20,634 nucleotides of DNA from an uncultured Lachnospiraceae bacterium (GTDB taxonomy: Bacteria; Bacillota_A; Clostridia; Lachnospirales; Lachnospiraceae), in assembly GCA_902780985.1 (NCBI GenBank), contig CACZHN010000014.1, positions 1 to 20,634 on the forward strand, in the 5' to 3' direction. How positions within the stretch are numbered: the first letter of the stretch is position 1; each line of letters opens with the position of its first letter. The position numbers and the translations under genes are program-made. Shown piece after piece: positions 15,073 to 20,634 of this stretch. The notes under the pieces were generated by a model. It did no database searches. It was not told where the DNA came from and was given only the letters and a program-made list of their open reading frames with translations.

Positions 15073-16929
15073 ATGAGGAACAACAGACGTATTTTCAAAA
15101 GATTGCTGGCCGGAATGCTGGCAGTATTAATGGCTTTGACTGTGGTTTATACAGGGGAACCTAAGGTTAAGGTACAGGCTGCGGGAACAAAGCTCATCGC
15201 ATTTACTTTTGATGACGGTCCTTCATCGGCTCAGACAGGCCGACTTCTGGACGGACTTGCCGCAAGAGGTGCAAAAGCAACATTCTTTATGAATGGTACT
15301 AACGGATCTCATGGTGTAAGAAACAACATGAGTCTTGTAAGAAGAATGGTCAGAGAAGGCCATCAGATTGCCAATCACACATGGAGTCATGTAACTCCGT
15401 TTACAAAACTCAGTGCAGGCCAGATACAGGATGAAGTATCGGGTGTAAACGATTATCTTTACGACGCTATGGGCGGATATTTCCAGACATTTGTACGTAT
15501 CCCGGGCGGTGCTACATCAAGCAGGATTTCAGCAAATGTAAATTCACCTATGATCCTCTGGTCAGTGGATCCGCTTGACTGGAAATACAGAAATTCAAAC
15601 ACTGTTTATAATAACATAATGAATCAGGCAAGTGACGGAGGAATAGTTCTTGTTCACGATCTTTACAGCTCAAGTGTGGACGGAGCCCTCAGAGCTATAT
15701 CCTCACTTCAGGCTCAGGGTTACGAATGTGTAACCGTTGCGGAGCTTTTCAGAAGAAGAGGAGTTACACCACAGAACGGATCTACATACAGCAAGGTAGG
15801 AGTTACGGGAACAAATCTTCCTGCTTATTCCGCACCGGAGCTTACAACAAAAAGAGATAACTATGCAAATGTAACCGTATCTCTGAATAAGAAGAGCGGA
15901 CTTACATATTATTACACAACCGACGGTTCCACACCTGCTTATAAGGGTAAGGAGTTTACCGGAAGTCTGACGCCGAAAGAGAATATAACTCTGAAGGTTG
16001 TAGGCTACGATAAATACGGAACCAGAACTCCGGTAGCTACAATGGATATAACAGCCGGAAGCTACTACGGAACATTTGATGCTAAGTTCTATGCCGATAA
16101 GTATCCTGATCTTAAGAAAGCTTTCGGTTATGACACGGATGCATTATGGAATCACTATGTGAAGTACGGAATGAAGGAAGGCCGTCAGGGAAGCGCAGTA
16201 TTTAACCTCAGCTATTATAAGAGTAAGAACAGCGATCTGAAGAAAGCCTTCGGAGATAATGATAATCTGTATCTCGTTCACTTTGCCCAGTTCGGTATAA
16301 GTGAGAAGAGACAGGCCAGCGAAAACTTCGATCCGAAGTATTACAGCCAGAGATACGATGACCTGGCAAGAAAGTTCGGTTCCGATTCAAAGGCATATTA
16401 TGATCACTACATGCAGTTCGGATATACAGAGAAGAGAGCGGGTGTACCTAACCTGAATAATCCTGTTACAACATATAACGGAGTTGATTATTCAAAGGTA
16501 TTCAATTATAAGTACTACATCAACAAATATCCGGATGTAAAGAGAGTCTGCGGCAATAACGACTATGCTGCATTGAAGCAGTTTGTTCAGTATGGAATGA
16601 AGGAAGGCAGACAGGGTAGTCCTAACTTCGAGCTTCAGTCATACAAGAATGCAAATTCGGATCTCAGACGTAAGTTCGGTAAGGACAATGAGAAGTACTA
16701 CATGCATTACATACAGTTTGGATTTAAGGAAGGCAGAAAGGCTGTCGGAGTTACAAAGGTTGTAAATCCAACAACTGTATATGAAGGAAAAGATTATAAG
16801 GATGTATATGACTTCAATTACTACACAAGCCATTATTCCGATATAAAGAGACTTTATGGAAATGATGATGCAGGTGCTATCAGACACTTCGTGCTTTACG
16901 GTATGAAGGAAGGAAGAAAAGGTAAGTAA
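15073..16929 (+). CDS. Secreted CE4 polysaccharide deacetylase with CHB_HEX_C-like domain and surface repeats
   Basis: A 618-residue exported metal-dependent deacetylase, likely acting on N-acetylated wall or environmental glycans. The signal peptide covers residues 1 to about 37 (RRIFKR, core LLAGMLAVLMALTVV, VQA/AG). The NodB/CE4 domain (about 40-240) shows all five motifs: TFDDGP (45-50, metal Asp48), NHTWSH (His102 and His106), RIPGG (142-146), SVDPLDW (164-170) and LVHD (193-196). Residues about 258-325 (YYYTTDGSTPAYKG) resemble the chitobiase C-terminal Ig-like domain. Residues 334-618 are repeats. GGAGG (15063-15067) lies 5 bp before ATG 15073, which I prefer to the in-frame ATG at 15037 because that lies in the terminator tail. 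A terminator on each side makes it a single-gene unit. Confidence 0.93.
   Translation: MRNNRRIFKRLLAGMLAVLMALTVVYTGEPKVKVQAAGTKLIAFTFDDGPSSAQTGRLLDGLAARGAKATFFMNGTNGSHGVRNNMSLVRRMVREGHQIANHTWSHVTPFTKLSAGQIQDEVSGVNDYLYDAMGGYFQTFVRIPGGATSSRISANVNSPMILWSVDPLDWKYRNSNTVYNNIMNQASDGGIVLVHDLYSSSVDGALRAISSLQAQGYECVTVAELFRRRGVTPQNGSTYSKVGVTGTNLPAYSAPELTTKRDNYANVTVSLNKKSGLTYYYTTDGSTPAYKGKEFTGSLTPKENITLKVVGYDKYGTRTPVATMDITAGSYYGTFDAKFYADKYPDLKKAFGYDTDALWNHYVKYGMKEGRQGSAVFNLSYYKSKNSDLKKAFGDNDNLYLVHFAQFGISEKRQASENFDPKYYSQRYDDLARKFGSDSKAYYDHYMQFGYTEKRAGVPNLNNPVTTYNGVDYSKVFNYKYYINKYPDVKRVCGNNDYAALKQFVQYGMKEGRQGSPNFELQSYKNANSDLRRKFGKDNEKYYMHYIQFGFKEGRKAVGVTKVVNPTTVYEGKDYKDVYDFNYYTSHYSDIKRLYGNDDAGAIRHFVLYGMKEGRKGK
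16072..16926 (+). repeat. Tyr-rich surface repeat array, six elements, first three without linkers (CE4 protein)
   Basis: Elements one to three start at F335, F377 and F419, exactly 42 residues apart, with no linker and no DYS motif. A regular A+B pair (VDYSKVFNY, codon 16483) and a final A half (KDYKDVYDF, codon 16789) follow, 306 bp apart. This array exposes the basic 42-residue unit most clearly. Confidence 0.93.
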
Positions 16930-16948
16930 ATAAGACCTATAAAATCAG

Positions 16949-16983
16949 AACGGTTTCGCCAAATCCGGCGAAACCGTTTTTTT
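16949..16983 (+). terminator. Rho-independent terminator after the CE4 gene
   Basis: AACGGTTTCGCC (16949-16960) pairs perfectly with GGCGAAACCGTT (16967-16978) around a 6-nt loop, and the stem runs into TTTTTTT. It is the strongest terminator in the window. Confidence 0.95.
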
Positions 16984-16985
16984 CT

Positions 16986-17014
16986 TTGCGATTATGTTAA
17001 GAATGTGTTACAAT
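16986..17014 (+). promoter_or_regulatory. Putative promoter for the rfbC operon
   Basis: TTGCGA (16986-16991), 17 bp, TACAAT (17009-17014) with an extended -10 TG at 17006-17007. It starts 3 bp after the preceding terminator and leaves a leader of about 50 nt. Confidence 0.45.
16995..17011 (+). promoter_or_regulatory. TGTTAA-N5-TGTTAC direct repeat (WalR-type box)
   Basis: TGTTAA (16995-17000), GAATG, TGTTAC (17006-17011). Both half-sites fit TGTWAH with 11-bp phasing. The second overlaps the predicted extended -10, so it may be a repressor site, may mean that the promoter is elsewhere, or may just be part of the -10 element. Confidence 0.4.
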
Positions 17015-17069
17015 TAGTTATCTATGCGATAAAGAATACTATATTTATATAATTTAGGAGATTTACATA

Positions 17070-17645
17070 ATGGGAAAAATCAATGTTGAAACTTGTGAGA
17101 TCGAAGGATTAAAGATCATTACTCCGGCTGTATTCGGAGACGACAGGGGTTATTTCATGGAAACCTATAACTACAATGACTTCAAGGAAGCAGGAATTGA
17201 TCTTCAGTTTGTACAGGACAATCAGTCTGCATCAAAGAAGGGAGTTCTGAGAGGACTTCATTTCCAGATCAATTATCCACAGGATAAGCTTGTAAGAGTA
17301 GTAAACGGTGAAGTATTCGATGTAGCGGTGGATCTCAGACCGGGTTCAAAGACTTTCGGTAAGTGGCACGGAGTAGTTCTTTCCGCTGAAAACAAGAAGC
17401 AGTTTTTTATCCCAAAGAATTTTGCACATGGTTTCATAGTTTTATCGGACTATGCTGAATTCGCATATAAGTGTACTGATTTCTATCATCCGAACGATGA
17501 GGGCGGACTTCTCTGGTCAGACCCTGAGATCGGTGTTGAGTGGCCTATGCCTGAAGGAATGACGGTTGCGGACCTTACACTTTCGGATAAGGATCAGAAG
17601 TGGAACGGAATCAAGGAATATATGTCAGAGAGGGGACTGGCTTAA
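17070..17645 (+). CDS. rfbC: dTDP-4-dehydrorhamnose 3,5-epimerase
   Basis: RmlC/RfbC epimerises C3 and C5 of dTDP-4-keto-6-deoxyglucose on the way to dTDP-L-rhamnose, a cytoplasmic precursor for cell-surface glycans. The 191-residue cupin has the expected length and shows GVLRGLHFQ (catalytic His64), KLVRVVNGEVFDVAVDLR, the FFIPKNFAHGF strand, Tyr133 in AEFAYKCTDFY, and DPEIGVEWP. AGGAG (17056-17060) lies 9 bp before the ATG. The dTDP-glucose synthase gene rfbA follows after one intervening secreted autolysin gene. rfbB and rfbD are not in the window and presumably lie downstream. Confidence 0.96.
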   Translation: MGKINVETCEIEGLKIITPAVFGDDRGYFMETYNYNDFKEAGIDLQFVQDNQSASKKGVLRGLHFQINYPQDKLVRVVNGEVFDVAVDLRPGSKTFGKWHGVVLSAENKKQFFIPKNFAHGFIVLSDYAEFAYKCTDFYHPNDEGGLLWSDPEIGVEWPMPEGMTVADLTLSDKDQKWNGIKEYMSERGLA

Positions 17646-17697
17646 TATATAATAGAAACCCAAAGGAATCAAATTATATTTTAAGGAAAGGATTTTT

Positions 17698-20127
17698 ATG
17701 AAGTTTTCAAGTGTAACCAAGAGACTTTTTGCCTGTTTCCTTATAGCATGTCTGCTGGTAACAAATATGCAGGCACCTAAGGTAAATGCGGCAGAACCTG
17801 ACTGGAACAGACACAGAGCGGTTTATACCATCGTTATCGATCCGGGTCACGGACAGAAAGGTGGAGCGGACTGCGGAGCACAGGGCAACGGACTTTATGA
17901 AAGAGACGTAAATCTGAAGATTGCGCTTTATCTGAGAGACGAGCTGAAGAAGTACAATAATGTCAGAGTATATATGACACGTGAGACCAAGGCGTCACAG
18001 TTCTATACTATGGACGGAATCGGTACATATGCAGCCAGCGTAAATGCGGATCTGCTTATCAGTATTCATAACAATGCCGGATCTTCAACAGCTACAGGAT
18101 GTATGGTATGTGTTCCTAACGATCATTATGATAAGAACTGTTATGCGGTAGGTAACGGGGTTGCTGCAAAGATTGTTAATAACCTTTCGGCACTCGGACT
18201 TAAGAAGAACGGAAACAACGGATTATATCCGAGACTTACAGAGGCTGATCCTCCATCAAAGTATCCTGACGGATCACTTTCGGACTATTACAGCATCGTA
18301 AGACAGGGTAAGGAAAATCATGTTCCTGCTATCATAGTTGAGCATGCATTTATCACAAATGCAGATGACTGCAAGAAGTGGTTATCAACAGATGAGGGAT
18401 GCAAGAAGCTCGCTCAGGCAGATGCAAAGGGTATTGCAGAGTATTTTAACTTTGACAGAAACAAGACTCTTACACCTACTATCAGCAGAAACCTTGATTA
18501 CAGTGCAGTATATGATCATGATTACTATGTAAATAAGTATGCAGACGTTAAGAGATCATACGGAAGCAATAAGGTCGGAGCTTTCTTCCACTTCATCCAG
18601 TACGGTATGAAGGAAGGACGTCAGGCAAGCGCCGAGTTCAATCTTGATACTTACAAGAACAATTATGCGGATCTGAAGAGAAACTTCGGAACCAACAACG
18701 TAAGATATTATCAGCATTACATTTCCAGTGGTAAGGCTGAGAAGCGTGTAGCTAACAAGGATATCACAAATTCAAATAATCAGCAGAACAACAATAACAA
18801 TAATCAGAATCAGAACAAAATTACAAATCCTGTAACCGTTTATAACGGAAAGGATTACAGTCCTATCTATGATTTCAATTATTATATTGAGAAGTATGCC
18901 GATATTAAGAGAAACTACGCAAATAACGATGCCGCTGCACTCAGACATTTCGTAGAGTACGGTATCAACGAGAACAGAATTGCCAAGGCGGGAACAACTC
19001 CTGCAGGAAACAAGGCATTTGTTCAGGGACAGAACAACAATAATCAGAACAAGACTAAGCCGACTACGGTTTATGACGGAACTGATTACAGTGCGGTATA
19101 CGATTTTGATTACTATATCAATAAGTATTCCGATATGAAGAGACTTTTCTCAAATGATGACAAGGCTGCTATCAAGCATTTCGTAACCTGCGGAATGAAG
19201 GAAGGACGTCAGGGATCATCACAGTTTGATTGGAATGTTTACAGACTGAATAATGCGGATCTTTCAAGACTCTTCGGTTCTAATAAGGCTCTTTACTACG
19301 TTCATTATGTTCAGTACGGAAAGAAAGAGGGCAGAAAAGCAACAGGAACTCCGAATATGACAGGTGCAACAACCGTATATAACGGAGTAGACTACAGATC
19401 GGTATATGATTTTAATTACTATATTAATAAGTATCCTGATATCAAGAGGTCTTTCGGAGCAACTGATGAGAACGGCGTTCTGAAGCACTTCGTAACTTAC
19501 GGTTTAAAGGAAAACCGTCAGGCTAAGGCTACTTATGATAAGAATGAGTATGCTAAGCTGAGAACCGATGCCATCAATGCCGCTAACTCAAACGGAAAGA
19601 CTCCTATCATGGGAACTTCCACAGTTACAAAGGCACAGATGATCAAGTATTATAACAAGGTTGCAAAGTATCCTGATTTCTATAAGAATTCCGATGCACC
19701 TACAATTGATGCATTTGTTCAGATTTATATCGAAGAGTGTGCTGCTGAAGGCGTAAGAGCCGACATCGCATTTGCTCAGGCTATGGATGAGACAGGATAT
19801 CTCAGGTTCGGCGGATTAGTTCATATCGAAGATTATAACTTCGCCGGAATCGGAGCAACAGATTCTGCAAACAACAGAAATATCGCACAGTTCACATCAG
19901 TAAGAATGGGTGTAAGAGCTCAGGTTCAGCACCTTAAGGCTTACGCAAGTAAGGATGCACTTAAGAATCCTACGGTAGATCCGAGATTCCACCTCGTTTC
20001 AAGAGGAAGCGCTCCATACGTAGAGTGGCTGTCTATTCCGAACAACCCATACGGAAGAGGATGGGCAAGCAATAAGACATATGCTGAAGATATTCTCAGA
20101 ATATTATCAAATATAAAGGCACAATAA
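17698..20127 (+). CDS. Secreted bifunctional autolysin: Amidase_3, surface repeats, GH73 glucosaminidase
   Basis: An 809-residue exported wall hydrolase with two catalytic ends. The signal peptide covers residues 1 to about 32 (FACFLIACLLV, VNA/AE). Residues 40-245 are a zinc N-acetylmuramoyl-L-alanine amidase (Amidase_3): IDPGHG (His51), GLYERDVNL (Glu68), SIHNNAG (His124) and IIVEHAFI (Glu215). Residues 266 to about 620 carry four A halves and two B halves, split by Asn/Gln-rich linkers (QQNNNNNNQNQN). Residues about 635-809 are a GH73-type endo-beta-N-acetylglucosaminidase: FAQAMDETGY (likely acid Glu698), EDYNFAGIGAT, RMGVRAQVQHLKAYAS and NPYGRGWA. The layout mirrors staphylococcal Atl, whose central repeats target the wall. 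AAAGGA (17687-17692) is 5 bp from the ATG. It sits 52 bp after rfbC and 23 bp before rfbA. Confidence 0.93.
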   Translation: MKFSSVTKRLFACFLIACLLVTNMQAPKVNAAEPDWNRHRAVYTIVIDPGHGQKGGADCGAQGNGLYERDVNLKIALYLRDELKKYNNVRVYMTRETKASQFYTMDGIGTYAASVNADLLISIHNNAGSSTATGCMVCVPNDHYDKNCYAVGNGVAAKIVNNLSALGLKKNGNNGLYPRLTEADPPSKYPDGSLSDYYSIVRQGKENHVPAIIVEHAFITNADDCKKWLSTDEGCKKLAQADAKGIAEYFNFDRNKTLTPTISRNLDYSAVYDHDYYVNKYADVKRSYGSNKVGAFFHFIQYGMKEGRQASAEFNLDTYKNNYADLKRNFGTNNVRYYQHYISSGKAEKRVANKDITNSNNQQNNNNNNQNQNKITNPVTVYNGKDYSPIYDFNYYIEKYADIKRNYANNDAAALRHFVEYGINENRIAKAGTTPAGNKAFVQGQNNNNQNKTKPTTVYDGTDYSAVYDFDYYINKYSDMKRLFSNDDKAAIKHFVTCGMKEGRQGSSQFDWNVYRLNNADLSRLFGSNKALYYVHYVQYGKKEGRKATGTPNMTGATTVYNGVDYRSVYDFNYYINKYPDIKRSFGATDENGVLKHFVTYGLKENRQAKATYDKNEYAKLRTDAINAANSNGKTPIMGTSTVTKAQMIKYYNKVAKYPDFYKNSDAPTIDAFVQIYIEECAAEGVRADIAFAQAMDETGYLRFGGLVHIEDYNFAGIGATDSANNRNIAQFTSVRMGVRAQVQHLKAYASKDALKNPTVDPRFHLVSRGSAPYVEWLSIPNNPYGRGWASNKTYAEDILRILSNIKAQ
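18493..19560 (+). repeat. Tyr-rich surface repeat array, six elements plus truncated B half (autolysin)
   Basis: A halves start at codons 18493, 18850, 19081 and 19387. Only the first and third have full B halves; the second A half is flanked by Asn/Gln-rich linkers, and the fourth is followed by a cut-short B half (ATYDKNEYAKLRTDA). The last two A halves are 306 bp apart. Confidence 0.92.
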
Positions 20128-20150
20128 TTCATTCAGGAGGAATCATATAA

Positions 20151-20634
20151 ATGAAGGGAATAATTCTTGCCGGAGGATCAGGGACAAGACTTTATCCGCT
20201 TACAAAGGCGGTATCAAAGCAGATCATGCCGGTATACGATAAGCCGATGATTTACTATCCGCTTTCAACACTTATGCTTGCGGGTATCAGAGAGGTTCTT
20301 ATAATCTCAACACCGAGAGATCTTCCGGTGTTCAAGGAACTTTTCGGAGACGGTTCACAGCTGGGAATGGAATTCTCCTATGCTATTCAGGATAAGCCTC
20401 GCGGACTTGCGGATGCGTTCATAATCGGTGAAGAGTTCATCGGAAATGACAGAGTAGCACTTGTTCTTGGAGACAACATTTTCTACGGACAGAGCTTCTC
20501 AAAGGTTCTCAAGGCAGCTGCCGAGAGAGAAAAGGGAGCAACAATCTTCGGATACTATGTAAAGGATCCGAGAGAGTACGGTGTAGTTGAGTTTGATGAT
20601 GAAGGAAAGGCACTTTCAATCGAGGAAAAGCAGG
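20151..20634 (+). CDS. rfbA: Glucose-1-phosphate thymidylyltransferase, 3'-truncated by the window edge
   Basis: RmlA/RfbA makes dTDP-glucose from glucose-1-phosphate and dTTP, the first step of dTDP-rhamnose synthesis. The 161 visible residues begin [18 protein letters not shown], the nucleotide-binding loop of the family, and continue with [31 protein letters not shown] and VLGDNIFYG (metal Asp108). A full protein is about 290 residues, so a little over half is present. AGGAGG (20135-20140) lies 10 bp before the ATG, and the gene follows the autolysin by 23 bp, consistent with an rfbC-autolysin-rfbA operon. The frame has no stop because it leaves the window. Confidence 0.96.
   Translation, partial: MKGIILAGGSGTRLYPLTKAVSKQIMPVYDKPMIYYPLSTLMLAGIREVLIISTPRDLPVFKELFGDGSQLGMEFSYAIQDKPRGLADAFIIGEEFIGNDRVALVLGDNIFYGQSFSKVLKAAAEREKGATIFGYYVKDPREYGVVEFDDEGKALSIEEKQ

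Noticed and set aside
2610..19560. CRISPR array or transposon-derived repeats
   Set aside because: The periodicity is 306 bp, lies inside coding frames, and is conserved at protein level with silent changes; there are no spacers, terminal repeats or transposase.

Overview
The window reads as a chromosomal segment of a Gram-positive Firmicute, most likely a Lachnospiraceae member (Butyrivibrio, Roseburia or Lachnospira type). The reasons are moderate GC, strong AGGAGG-type ribosome sites, the LL-diaminopimelate aminotransferase (DapL) route, a ribosomal protein S18 of clostridial type, and many secreted modular enzymes. Genus assignment is inference. All genes lie on the + strand, and no gap between genes exceeds about 165 bases.

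Layout. (1) The 3' end of rpsR and a strong terminator. (2) A tight run of dapF, a secreted CAP-domain protein, a secreted GH5 endoglucanase and dapL. (3) A secreted NlpC/P60 peptidase, alone. (4) A run of a small lipoprotein, a membrane O-acyltransferase, a secreted transglutaminase-like protein and a second secreted papain-fold (NlpC/P60-like) protein. (5) A secreted CE4 polysaccharide deacetylase, alone. (6) rfbC (rmlC), a secreted amidase/glucosaminidase autolysin and the 5' part of rfbA (rmlA), which runs off the window.

The main observation is that all seven large secreted proteins (CAP, GH5, NlpC/P60, transglutaminase-like, NlpC/P60-like, CE4, amidase/GH73) carry copies of one tyrosine-rich repeat. 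I count about 47 copies of a basic 42-residue element. They are usually arranged as an A half (DYS.VYDFNYY...HF...GMKEGRQ) and a B half (FD..SYKN.Y.DLR...YY.HY...G..E.R). The pair repeats with a period of exactly 102 residues (306 bp) in nine measured intervals across six genes. The repeat is C-terminal, internal or N-terminal relative to the enzyme, so it behaves as a portable module. None of the proteins has an LPXTG, SLH, LysM or CWB2 anchor that I can see. I infer a non-covalent cell-surface anchoring system.

The host genes make precursors of the wall: meso-DAP (dapF, dapL), dTDP-rhamnose (rfbC, rfbA) and an O-acylated polymer (acyltransferase). The repeat proteins are embedded between these genes. 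A rhamnose-containing or acylated wall glycan is therefore a reasonable candidate ligand for the repeat. Three intergenic regions also carry 11-bp-phased TGTWAH-type direct repeats that match the Bacillus WalR/YycF consensus or resemble it closely. They lie ahead of the NlpC/P60 gene, the CE4 gene and the rfbC-autolysin run, which suggests shared wall-stress or wall-turnover control.
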